Position numbers and translations under genes: made by a program. DNA of 64,000 bases from contig NZ_JBEBMF010000003.1 in NCBI RefSeq assembly GCF_040081925.1, positions 186,001 to 250,000 of the forward strand, read 5' to 3'. Each line of letters opens with the position of its first letter. The stretch's first letter is position 1. This document shows positions 43,780-51,622 of this stretch, one piece after another. This stretch comes from Mesorhizobium_K quangtriensis. Its GTDB lineage: Bacteria > Pseudomonadota > Alphaproteobacteria > Rhizobiales > Rhizobiaceae. The notes under the pieces were generated by a model. The model searched no databases. It was not told the DNA's origin and saw nothing but the letters and a program-made list of their open reading frames with translations.

Positions 43780-45653
43780 ACGGCACGCGCTTGCGCGATG
43801 AGGTTTGCAAACAGTCCGTCGGACCGCAATTGCCTGACGACAAAATCCGCTCCCTCCGAGGTGAAGTGGTTGTCGTCGTACATGAGCGGGACGCCGGGAA
43901 AAACAGTCCTTCGGCATACTTTTTTCGGGCAGGTATATTCCAGGACGTCGTAGAACCTGGCGCTTGTTCCCTCGAGCGCTTCTTCCAGATTTCTTGACTT
44001 GTTGGCGACGAAGCGAAGCCGCTCGTTTTCGGAGACCAAGTCGACCCCGGTGATGCTGGAGCGCGCCAGAAGCGCCGGAAGCGGTGCTTCGTATTCAATG
44101 CTCGGTCCAAGCACGACAACGGGTGCATGCTTCGCGAGCGCAGCGACGCTGGCACCGATGGTCTCGCGGTCTTTGATGGACCGTCGCGCGGAGATGACAA
44201 TCACCTCGAAGCCGTCAAGATATTGATCGAACGCGATTTTCATCAGTCGCGTGCAGCGTTCTGCGCCTTTGGCGGGAACAAGCGGGTGGCATCCCGACGC
44301 AGATGCCTGCGCAAACGAAATTTCGGGAAATATCCGCCTGAAAGCCCCCATGAAATGGGCCGCGTGGCTGTCGCCGATCACGAGCACATTCGGCTGGGAA
44401 GTGCTCTTCGCAAGGCATTTGGCTTCATCGAATGCGATCTCGGCCTTGGCGGTCCATGTCGTAAGCAGGCATCCCGTACGTTCGGCTGCTTGCGACTTGC
44501 GGTATCTGTCCAGAGACTGGATTTCTGCCGAGAAGCGTGTCGGGAGGCCATCGGTGAGAGCCAAGGGCAGGGCGCATGCCGCGACGATAACCACTCCCGT
44601 CGCGCCTGCCGCGAGCCCGGCGCCCCGGCGTGGACGCCAGCGCCTGAATGGTTGCTCGATGAAGCGCCAGGAAAAAACGGCGAGAACGAATGTGAGGGCG
44701 ATGAGAACGGCTTGCTCCCCGGTAGTCAGCGTCTCATCCATACTAACGTGTCTGTAGAGCGCAAGAAGCGGCCAATGCCAAAGATAGAGGGAAAAGCTGA
44801 TCGTGCCGACGAAAACCGCGCCGGAGATTCGCAAGGGCAAGGTAGCAACTGGACCGAACGTCTTGGGCCATACGATGAGCGCGGCTCCCACGGTCGGCAA
44901 GGCTGCGATCCATCCCGGAAAAGCGTATTTCGGATGGAGGTACAGGATCGAAAAAACGATCAAGATCGCGCCGCCGAGTGCGGCTGCCTCGCCGATAGGG
45001 CGGTGCCCGATCTTGGGCGCGAAAACGAGGATTGCCCCCAGCGCAAGTTCCCACGCGCGGGTTTGTGGCAGATAGAATGCGGCGTGCTGGTTGTCGGGCG
45101 TCGCGATGACTGATGCCGCGAAGCTTACGGCGATCAAGAGCGCCAAGGTGGTTGCGGCAACGCGTGCAGAGCCCTTTGAAAGCGCCACTATTCCGAAAAG
45201 CAGCAGGGGCCAGAGGAGGTAGAACTGTTCCTCTATGCCGAGCGACCACATGTGTAGGAGTGGCATCAGATCGGACGAATTGTCAAAGTACCCCCCGCTA
45301 TTCCAAAGAAAATAGAAATTTGCGAAGCCCGCGGCCGAGGCAACGGCGCTGCGCCCGAAGTCTTCGAAGTCCGAGGGTAGAAGGACGAAATATCCCGCAA
45401 TACCGGTGACAACGATGGTCGCCAAAGTTGCTGGCAGGATGCGGCGGATCCGGCGGTCGTAAAAATCCAGGAAGGAGAATGTCTCGGCCTGCATGTCGGC
45501 GAAGATGATCGATGTGATCAGGTAGCCGCTGATGACGAAGAATATATCGACCCCGACGAAGCCGCCGGAGAATGGGTCGATACCGTAGTGGAAAAAGATA
45601 ACGGCCAGAACCGAAACAGCGCGTAATCCGTCGATCTCGGGTCTGTAAGCCAA
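43767..45653 (-). CDS. OafA/YrhL-type acyltransferase with SGNH domain
   Basis: 628 aa. Residues 1-360 are an acyltransferase-3 membrane domain of about ten helices, with YRPEIDGLRAVSVLAVIFFH and FFVISGYLIT diagnostic. From about 400 is a periplasmic SGNH domain: VLVIGDSHAAHFMGAF and DDNHFTSEGADFV hold the catalytic serine and Asp/His. Such fusions acetylate surface polysaccharide, such as LPS O-antigen or capsule. It lies inverted between pepA and holC, which are usually adjacent. Four sampled 60-base rows are 53-58% GC, below neighbours, so it may be acquired. Confidence 0.88.
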   Translation of the reverse strand: MAYRPEIDGLRAVSVLAVIFFHYGIDPFSGGFVGVDIFFVISGYLITSIIFADMQAETFSFLDFYDRRIRRILPATLATIVVTGIAGYFVLLPSDFEDFGRSAVASAAGFANFYFLWNSGGYFDNSSDLMPLLHMWSLGIEEQFYLLWPLLLFGIVALSKGSARVAATTLALLIAVSFAASVIATPDNQHAAFYLPQTRAWELALGAILVFAPKIGHRPIGEAAALGGAILIVFSILYLHPKYAFPGWIAALPTVGAALIVWPKTFGPVATLPLRISGAVFVGTISFSLYLWHWPLLALYRHVSMDETLTTGEQAVLIALTFVLAVFSWRFIEQPFRRWRPRRGAGLAAGATGVVIVAACALPLALTDGLPTRFSAEIQSLDRYRKSQAAERTGCLLTTWTAKAEIAFDEAKCLAKSTSQPNVLVIGDSHAAHFMGAFRRIFPEISFAQASASGCHPLVPAKGAERCTRLMKIAFDQYLDGFEVIVISARRSIKDRETIGASVAALAKHAPVVVLGPSIEYEAPLPALLARSSITGVDLVSENERLRFVANKSRNLEEALEGTSARFYDVLEYTCPKKVCRRTVFPGVPLMYDDNHFTSEGADFVVRQLRSDGLFANLIAQARAVHPS

Positions 45654-45846
45654 GACTGTGCCTGAATTCTAGAATTCATGAAACTTCTAAAGTCGCCGCT
45701 GCTGCGAATCCACCCGGAATTAAAAAAAGTCTCGATCTCGTATGGAGAGCCGTGAGCGAGTCGTCTCGGAAACGACGCGTGGCAATGATGAAACTTGCCC
45801 CCCAAGACGGTGGAAGCGAAACGCAAAGCGGCATAAACACGAGGCT

Positions 45847-46296
45847 ATGGCCGAAGTTCTCTTCTACCACCTGACTGAATCGACGCTTGAGGATGCGCTG
45901 CCGGGCTTGCTGGAGCGCAGTACGGCGCGCGGCTGGCGGGCGGTGGTGCAGGCGGGCAGCGAGGAGCGGCGGGATGCGCTCGATCAGCATCTCTGGACGT
46001 TTCGCGACGATTCCTTCCTGGCGCACGGCACAGACCGCGAGCCGTATGCGGCCGAGCAGCCGGTGCTGCTGACCGTTACCGACGCCAATCCGAACGGCGC
46101 GGCGATCCGTTTCCTCGTCGACGGCGCGTCGCCATCCGATCTTTCAGCCTATGAGCGCGCCGTCTTCCTGTTCGACGGACACGATGCCGGGCAGGTCGAG
46201 GCCGCGCGCGAGCACTGGAAGACGATGAAGGCCGGCGGGCACGCGGTCACCTACTGGCAGCAGAGGCCGGACCGCCGCTGGGAACGCAAGGCCTGA
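45847..46296 (+). CDS. holC: DNA polymerase III chi subunit
   Basis: 149 aa. It starts EVLFYHLTESTLEDALPGLL and contains LDQHLWTFRDDSFLAHG and VFLFDGHD, typical of chi, which connects the clamp loader to SSB at the replication fork. pepA-holC is an old proteobacterial pair. Here they are separated by the inverted acyltransferase. The ATG at 45847 has GAGG five bases upstream; 35 codons upstream are open but not conserved. Confidence 0.92.
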   Translation: MAEVLFYHLTESTLEDALPGLLERSTARGWRAVVQAGSEERRDALDQHLWTFRDDSFLAHGTDREPYAAEQPVLLTVTDANPNGAAIRFLVDGASPSDLSAYERAVFLFDGHDAGQVEAAREHWKTMKAGGHAVTYWQQRPDRRWERKA

Positions 46297-46331
46297 ATCG
46301 TCCGCAAGCTGCCGGGAAATTGGACCATACG

Positions 46332-46961
46332 ATGCGCACATTCTTCCTCCTTGTCCTGATCGCTGGCGTCGCTGCCGGGTTCGGCTATCCCTGGGCGGTC
46401 ACCAATTTTTCCGGCCGCGAACTCGGGACATGGCCGGTTTACGAGCGCGGCAGCGGCTTCAGGCCCGTCACCACGCGGCTGACGGAGGCTGACGCGCCGG
46501 TGCGGGTGCTGGTCGACCTGACCTCGCTCGGTCCGGTCGAGTTTGCGCCGCGAAGCACGGTTCTCACCGTCACCGCCTCGACCGGCGGCCGCACCGTGCT
46601 TGCCGACACGCTGACCTTCGCCGAGGCCAAGCCGCAGGAGCGAAGCCCGCAAATGCGCGACCGCATCTATCGCGACGAGGGCGGCGTCATCACCGATATC
46701 GAGGACGGCGACTACATCTTTGTCATCGGGCCGGGTGACGCCGACGGCATCGAGATGAGCGCCGTCGACCTTGTCCTGCGTGCTAGCGCGGTCTCCGTCG
46801 ACCGGCGCGTGCCGCCGATCGGCTACGCCGCCGCCGCGATTGGCTTCATCGGTCTGGTGCTGTCGCTCCGGCGGCGCAGGCGCGACCGCGCCGCCAGCAC
46901 AGAAGCGCTGCCGCCGCGTTGGGGCCGGAGTGGCGATGGGCGTGACGGTGGGGCGCGATGA
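46332..46961 (+). CDS. Hypothetical membrane protein
   Basis: 209 aa. An N-terminal helix (FFLLVLIAGVAAGFGYPW), a periplasmic beta-rich region (about 30-160), a second helix (PIGYAAAAIGFIGLVLSL) and a short basic tail. I do not recognise a named domain. A TTG four codons upstream is an alternative start but sits too close to its ribosome site. Its stop overlaps the rlmJ start (ATGA), so the two are one operon with holC upstream. Confidence 0.7.
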   Translation: MRTFFLLVLIAGVAAGFGYPWAVTNFSGRELGTWPVYERGSGFRPVTTRLTEADAPVRVLVDLTSLGPVEFAPRSTVLTVTASTGGRTVLADTLTFAEAKPQERSPQMRDRIYRDEGGVITDIEDGDYIFVIGPGDADGIEMSAVDLVLRASAVSVDRRVPPIGYAAAAIGFIGLVLSLRRRRRDRAASTEALPPRWGRSGDGRDGGAR

Positions 46962-47818
46962 ATTATCGCCATGCCTACCACGCGGGCAATTTTGCCGATG
47001 TCGTCAAGCATGTCGCCCTGTCGCGGCTGGTCGAGTATCTGAAGCTCAAGGACAAGGCGTTCCGGGTCATCGACACCCACGCCGGCATCGGCCTCTACGA
47101 CCTGTCGTCGGAGGAAGCCCAGAAGACCGGGGAATGGCGTGGCGGCATAGGCCGGCTTCTGAGGGCCGACCTTTCGGCTGAAGCGCGCGAACTCCTCGCG
47201 CCCTATCTCGGGGCGGTCATGGCAGCCAATCCGGCCGGCGCGATCGAGAGCTATCCGGGGTCGCCGCTGATCGTGCGCCATCTGCTGCGTCCGCAGGACA
47301 GGCTTTCGGCAATCGAACTCCATCCGCAGGATTTCGGCCGACTGCGCGGGCTGTTCGCCGGCGATTTCCAGGTACGGACGATGGAACTCGACGGCTGGCT
47401 GGCTCTTGGGGCGCACCTGCCGCCCAAGGAGAAGCGCGGCTTCGTGCTGGTCGATCCACCCTTCGAACAGGCCGGCGAGTTCGACCGGTTGGTCGACGGA
47501 CTCGCCCGCGCGCACCGTCGCTGGCCGGGCGGCATCTACGCGCTCTGGTATCCCGTGAAGAACCGCGCCGCCGTCGCGGAATTCCGCGCGGCGCTTAGGC
47601 AGGTGGGTATTCCGAAGATCCTCGACGTGGTTTTCGAGGTTCGCGCAGCCTCTGCGGAAGGCCTCTTCGACGGTACGGGATTGGTCGTCGTCAACCCGCC
47701 CTTCGTCTTCGAGAGCGAGATGCGCGTCATCCTGCCCGAGCTGATGAAGGCGCTTGGCGAGGACGCCAAAGCGCGCTGGTCGCTGGAATGGCTGGCGGGA
47801 GAGCATACTCCCGCTTGA
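46958..47818 (+). CDS. rlmJ: 23S rRNA (adenine2030-N6)-methyltransferase
   Basis: 286 aa. It begins MNYRHAYHAGNFADVVKHV, diagnostic for RlmJ, and contains the N6-adenine methylation motif LVDPPFEQ (about 163). It methylates A2030 of 23S rRNA. Its ATG overlaps the preceding stop by 4 bases. Length is normal. Confidence 0.95.
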   Translation: MNYRHAYHAGNFADVVKHVALSRLVEYLKLKDKAFRVIDTHAGIGLYDLSSEEAQKTGEWRGGIGRLLRADLSAEARELLAPYLGAVMAANPAGAIESYPGSPLIVRHLLRPQDRLSAIELHPQDFGRLRGLFAGDFQVRTMELDGWLALGAHLPPKEKRGFVLVDPPFEQAGEFDRLVDGLARAHRRWPGGIYALWYPVKNRAAVAEFRAALRQVGIPKILDVVFEVRAASAEGLFDGTGLVVVNPPFVFESEMRVILPELMKALGEDAKARWSLEWLAGEHTPA

Positions 47819-47879
47819 CCGGAGCGCGCCCGGAAACGATTATGGGACCGGCGGATGCCTGCCGCCCGGAGAGATGTCC

Positions 47880-48317
47880 ATGTCACGCCTGACCCGCCCG
47901 ATCCTTGCAGCGCTTCTGGCCGTTTCCGCCTCGATCGGGGCGGTGCCGTCGCTCAAGGCGGCGGACCTTGGCGGATATGTCGGGGATTCGGGCGTGTGCG
48001 GAAAGGCTTGGGTGCTGAACCGCATCACCAGCCGCTTCGCCTATCAGGTAAGGCATGTGCCCAACCTTCCACAGGTGGCGATCACCGATTTCCAAAACAT
48101 CCAGGAGCGCCGTTATCTGCCCGCGCAGGAGGATCGCCCGATCGGCCGCACCTATTGTGGCGCGCAGGTGGTTCTCTCTGACGCGAGCAGCCGCGACATC
48201 TGGTACCTGATCGAGGAAGGGCAGGGCTTTGCCTCGGTCGGCGACAATGTCGAGTTCTGCGTCTCCGGCTTCGACCGCTGGTATGTCTACGACGGGCGCT
48301 GCCGCGTCCTGCGCTGA
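47880..48317 (+). CDS. Small secreted cysteine-containing protein, conserved hypothetical
   Basis: 145 aa. A signal peptide (about 1-27, ending LKAAD) precedes a mature part with four cysteines (GVCGKA, TYCGA, EFCVSG, GRCRVL), likely two disulfides in the periplasm. VRHVPNLPQVAITDFQNI and WYLIEEGQGFASVGDNVEFC look conserved, but I know no function. ATG 47874 is also in frame, but GGAGAG is better spaced for 47880. The RNase T2 gene starts 10 bases later, suggesting co-expression. Confidence 0.75.
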   Translation: MSRLTRPILAALLAVSASIGAVPSLKAADLGGYVGDSGVCGKAWVLNRITSRFAYQVRHVPNLPQVAITDFQNIQERRYLPAQEDRPIGRTYCGAQVVLSDASSRDIWYLIEEGQGFASVGDNVEFCVSGFDRWYVYDGRCRVLR

Positions 48318-48327
48318 TTTCCGTGAC

Positions 48328-49056
48328 ATGATGCGGTGCGGGCTGTTTGCGGCGTTTGCCGCGATTCTTCTCGCCGCCTGCAGCCAGGAAAGCGAAACAC
48401 CGGCGTCCGACACAAAGCCTAACACGTCCATTGTCCAGACAATGCCGGCTGGCAAGCCGACATCGCCGACGGTGCCGGTCGGGTCGGGCTTCGATTTCTA
48501 TATCCTGTCGTTGTCCTGGTCGCCCAGCTATTGCGAAGCCGAGGGCGGAGAGGCCAACCGCCAGCAGTGCGAGAGCGGCCGGCCATACGCCTTCGTTGTG
48601 CATGGGCTGTGGCCGCAATTCCAGCGCGGCTTCCCGGAAAACTGCCCGACCGACGAGCGGGACGTGTCGAACGCCACCCTGCGGTCGCTCTACGACCTGA
48701 TGCCGTCAGCCGGCCTGATCCGCCACCAGTGGCGCAAGCACGGCTCCTGTTCGGGGTTGGACCAGGACGACTATTTCGCGGTCTTGCGCGCCGCCCGCGA
48801 AACCGTCGCCATCCCGGCGCGCTTCCGCCGTCCAGACGGGTATATGACTCTCGATCCAGATGAAGCTGAACGCGCCTTTCTGACGGCTAATCCTTCGCTT
48901 CCGAACGACGCCGTCGCGGTCACCTGCGACCGGCACTATCTGCGCGAGGTGCGCATCTGCATGAGCAAGGACCTGAAATTCCGCTCGTGCCCCGAAATCG
49001 ACCGGCGCGATTGCAGGCTGCCGAACGTCGTCATGCCGCCGGTCAGGGGCGGATAG
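48328..49056 (+). CDS. Ribonuclease T2 family lipoprotein
   Basis: 242 aa. A short hydrophobic start ends in the lipobox LAAC, so it is probably lipid-anchored. The T2 active-site segments are intact: VVHGLWPQF (CAS I, about 90) and RHQWRKHGSC (CAS II, about 131), giving two catalytic histidines plus Glu or Lys. It cleaves RNA without base specificity via 2',3'-cyclic phosphate, in the periplasm. Most bacterial T2 enzymes are soluble periplasmic proteins. Two adjacent ATGs (48328, 48331) are possible starts. Confidence 0.88.
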   Translation: MMRCGLFAAFAAILLAACSQESETPASDTKPNTSIVQTMPAGKPTSPTVPVGSGFDFYILSLSWSPSYCEAEGGEANRQQCESGRPYAFVVHGLWPQFQRGFPENCPTDERDVSNATLRSLYDLMPSAGLIRHQWRKHGSCSGLDQDDYFAVLRAARETVAIPARFRRPDGYMTLDPDEAERAFLTANPSLPNDAVAVTCDRHYLREVRICMSKDLKFRSCPEIDRRDCRLPNVVMPPVRGG

Positions 49057-49126
49057 ACCAGGCAATTTGTCCACGCAGTCGCGGGCCGGATTATCCTGTG
49101 CTTGCGGCCCAATTAGAGGAACCCCG

Positions 49127-49723
49127 ATGCCGAAAGTCCTTGTCTCGTCCGCTTCGCCTTATAGCTGCAAGGTCCTCATGGCGGCTGCGCATGCCGGCAT
49201 CGCGGTCGAGGCCGTAGCGACGGAGACATCGAACCCGACCGAGGAATTCCTCAAGGCCAATCCGCTGGGCAAGATACCGGTTTTGCTAACCGACGACGGC
49301 GAGACGATTTTCGACAGCCGCGCCATCACCCAGTATCTGAACCGCGTCTCGGGGAACAAACTTTTCCCGCGCAATCCGGCGAAGCGCACGGAGGCGGAGA
49401 GGCTGGAGGCGCTGGCGGACGGCATCTGCGATTGCGCTCTCGCGCATGTCTATGAACGCCGGGGACGGCCGCAGGAAATCGTCCATCAGCCATGGCTCGA
49501 CAAGCAATGGGGCAAGGTGCTTCGGGCGCTCGACGTGCTGAACGCCAACCCGCCGAAGCTTGGCAGCAAAATTAACACCGGCCACATCGCACTGCGCGCC
49601 GCGCTCGGCTACCTCGAGCTTCGCTTTGCCGGACAATGGGAGAAGGGCAGGGCGCGTCTCAAGCGCTGGATGGCGCGCTTTGACCAGAAGCACCCGGAAC
49701 TGAGGGCACTGCTTCCGCGCTGA
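49127..49723 (+). CDS. Glutathione S-transferase family protein
   Basis: 198 aa. The thioredoxin-fold N-domain has SSASPYSCKVLMAAAHAGI and NPLGKIPVLLTDDGETIFDS with the cis-proline and DSR glutathione site. The C-domain is all helix. Ser or Cys at SPYSC may be the catalytic residue, as in beta-class enzymes. The substrate is unknown. AGAGGA precedes the ATG at 49127. Next to it is the terminator of the convergent barrel gene. Confidence 0.87.
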   Translation: MPKVLVSSASPYSCKVLMAAAHAGIAVEAVATETSNPTEEFLKANPLGKIPVLLTDDGETIFDSRAITQYLNRVSGNKLFPRNPAKRTEAERLEALADGICDCALAHVYERRGRPQEIVHQPWLDKQWGKVLRALDVLNANPPKLGSKINTGHIALRAALGYLELRFAGQWEKGRARLKRWMARFDQKHPELRALLPR

Positions 49724-49734
49724 TACCTGCGCAC

Positions 49735-49764
49735 AAAACAAAACCGGGCGCCGAAGCGCCCGGT
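49735..49764 (-). terminator. Rho-independent terminator of the outer-membrane protein gene
   Basis: ACCGGGCGC (49743-49751) pairs with GCGCCCGGT (49756-49764) over a CGAA loop. On the minus strand TTTTGTTTTG follows. It lies 22 bases after the barrel-protein stop and also separates it from the convergent GST. Confidence 0.85.
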
Positions 49765-49785
49765 CATGTCGAAATGCAGTCGGTA

Positions 49786-50457
49786 TCAGAACTTCATGCC
49801 GAGGCCGACGGAAATGCGATGATCCTTCGCGTCGACCTCGGTCGGCAGCGTCAGATTGTAGGTGTCGCTGCCGAAGTCGGTGTAGCGGTATTCGACGCGA
49901 CCGAAGACGTTCTCCGTAACCATGACGTCCGCACCGGCACCGGCAGTCCAGCCGATCATGGTATTCTTGTCGTTGGCGCCGAAGCTATCGGAGACCTCGA
50001 GGCTCTTCGCTGCGCCACCGGCCGTGGCGTAAAGAAGGACGTTCGGCGATACGACGTAGCCGAGACGGGCCCTCAGAGAGCCTTCCGCGCCGGCATCAGA
50101 TGTTGCGCCGGCGTTCGAGCCGTCAGCCCAGTTGTAACCTGCGTCGCCTTCAACGCCGGCGACGATGTTGCCGGCCTGCCAGTTGTAGCCGGCGAAGCCA
50201 TTGAGCAGGAAGCCGTCGGTTCCAATCGTGTTGCTTATACCGTCGTTCAAGTCGGTATCGCCGGAGAAGGCGTAACCGAGAGACACACCAGCATAGGCGC
50301 CGGACCAGGTGTTGAGCGGGGGCTCAACCATCGGCGCTGCAGGGGCCTCCGGGACTTCCATGACGGCGTCTGCGGCGTGGGCGGGGATCGTGCCGAGCAG
50401 GGCCACCAGCCCGAGAGCGGCGACGGCCGGACGGGCGAACTTGCGATTATTCTTCAT
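49786..50457 (-). CDS. Omp25/Omp31-like outer-membrane beta-barrel protein
   Basis: 223 aa. Signal peptide (about 1-29, PAHAA), a short acidic and proline-rich linker, then an eight-stranded barrel starting NTWSGAYAGVSLGYAF and ending VGLGMKF with a terminal phenylalanine, the BAM signal. These porin-like proteins are major rhizobial and Brucella outer-membrane proteins. The ATG at 50457 has GGAG six bases upstream; 12 further codons are open. It is monocistronic, with a strong terminator. Confidence 0.9.
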   Translation of the reverse strand: MKNNRKFARPAVAALGLVALLGTIPAHAADAVMEVPEAPAAPMVEPPLNTWSGAYAGVSLGYAFSGDTDLNDGISNTIGTDGFLLNGFAGYNWQAGNIVAGVEGDAGYNWADGSNAGATSDAGAEGSLRARLGYVVSPNVLLYATAGGAAKSLEVSDSFGANDKNTMIGWTAGAGADVMVTENVFGRVEYRYTDFGSDTYNLTLPTEVDAKDHRISVGLGMKF

Positions 50458-50857
50458 TCTTAACTCCATGACCACAGGACACGTGGCTTCCAATAGGCAT
50501 CAGTCCGAGGCGGGAGAAACGGACCGGGTGCCTGACAGTTCCGAACTTGCTTGCGAATTGTGGCTCCAAGGAAGATGAAATGGGGTCATTGCCCGGCACG
50601 ATTGAGGCTGAAGCTTGGCGTTGCGGTCCTGCAACAGTCCCTGTCAGGAGTGATTGCCCGAAAAGGCTGCAGGCCGCTTGGTGCAAGGCGTTGCGCGTCC
50701 TATATAGTCTATGCCTGCGCATGATGCCGAAGCGTATTCCGCAGCGGCACAAAAGGGCATTTCGCCACAAAGCCGTCAAAAGAAAGAACGGATTTTAATA
50801 AATCGCCCGGATGTCGGTTCGCGGCGAGCTCCGGATGGAAGCAACAGGGATTGACGC
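50458..50857. other. 400-bp divergent intergenic region between the barrel gene and the SDR gene
   Basis: It holds the promoters of the divergent genes. A plus-strand promoter candidate is CTTGGT (50677) with TATATA (50701), spacer 18. Just after it is a 47-codon open frame (50711-50854) without a ribosome site, ending 3 bases before the SDR start. I see no other repeat or RNA gene. Confidence 0.5.
50677..50706 (+). promoter_or_regulatory. Putative promoter upstream of the FolM-like SDR and uvrC
   Basis: CTTGGT at 50677-50682 and TATATA at 50701-50706 are separated by 18 bases. TATATA is unusually AT-rich for this genome. It would give a leader of about 145 bases to the SDR start at 50858. 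Confidence 0.4.
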
Positions 50858-51622
50858 ATGGCGGGAGCACCGAAGACTGCACTTGTGACGGGCGGGGCAA
50901 GGCGCATCGGTCGGTCGATCGTCGAAGACCTTGCCGCGCATGGCTTCGCCGTCGCGATCCATTGCAGCAGGTCGCGCGCCGAGGCCAATTCCCTGGCCGA
51001 GGATTTGCAGAAGGCAGGCGCAAGGACGGCAGTCGTTCAGGCGGACCTGATGGACGCCCGAGCCGTCGATGGACTGATCGGCGCGGCTTCGGCTCTGCTG
51101 GGCGACATCGGCCTCGTGGTGAACAACGCTTCGATCTTCGAGGACGATTCGATAGAGACCTTCGATCCTGTAGTCGCCCAAAGGCATTTTGCCGTTCACG
51201 TCGTCGCGCCCGCCATGCTGGCGCGCCGGTTTGCGGAAGCGTTGCCTGAAGGAAAAGAGGGGCTGATCGTCAACATCATCGACCAGCGCGTTTGGCGGCC
51301 GACGCCCCGCTTTTTTTCCTATGCGCTCTCCAAATCGGCGCTGTGGAGCGCGACGCAGACGATGGCGCAGGCGCTTGCGCCTCGCATCAGGGTGAATGCG
51401 ATCGGCCCGGGTCCCGCATTGGCCAATGTGCGGCAGGACCCTCACGACTTCGAGGCCCAGGTCGACGGGCTGCTGCTGCGGCGCGGGCCGGAGCTTTCCG
51501 AGTTCGGAGCGACGATCCGCTATCTCTGGGACGCCCGATCCGTCACCGGTCAGATGATCGCCCTCGACGGCGGCCAGCATCTTGCGTGGCAGACGCCTGA
51601 TGTGACAGGCATGGTGGAATGA
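50858..51622 (+). CDS. SDR family oxidoreductase, FolM/pteridine reductase-like
   Basis: 254 aa. The nucleotide loop is TGGARRIGRSI (about 11-21) with the TGxxRR pattern of FolM and PTR1 rather than the classic TGxxxGIG. The catalytic YALSKSALW (about 152) and VNAIGPGPAL fit that group. FolM reduces dihydromonapterin, and PTR1 reduces pterins. The pterin role is inference from the loop. It overlaps uvrC by 4 bases (ATGA), a pairing seen in rhizobia but not obviously functional. Confidence 0.75.
   Translation: MAGAPKTALVTGGARRIGRSIVEDLAAHGFAVAIHCSRSRAEANSLAEDLQKAGARTAVVQADLMDARAVDGLIGAASALLGDIGLVVNNASIFEDDSIETFDPVVAQRHFAVHVVAPAMLARRFAEALPEGKEGLIVNIIDQRVWRPTPRFFSYALSKSALWSATQTMAQALAPRIRVNAIGPGPALANVRQDPHDFEAQVDGLLLRRGPELSEFGATIRYLWDARSVTGQMIALDGGQHLAWQTPDVTGMVE

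Noticed and set aside
50447..50779. 110-codon minus-strand frame upstream of the barrel protein
   Set aside because: It overlaps the barrel gene start and promoter region and has Arg/Cys-rich random composition.
50711..50854. 47-codon open frame before the SDR gene, as a firm gene
   Set aside because: No ribosome-binding site and no recognised sequence. Kept only as a possible leader peptide in the findings.
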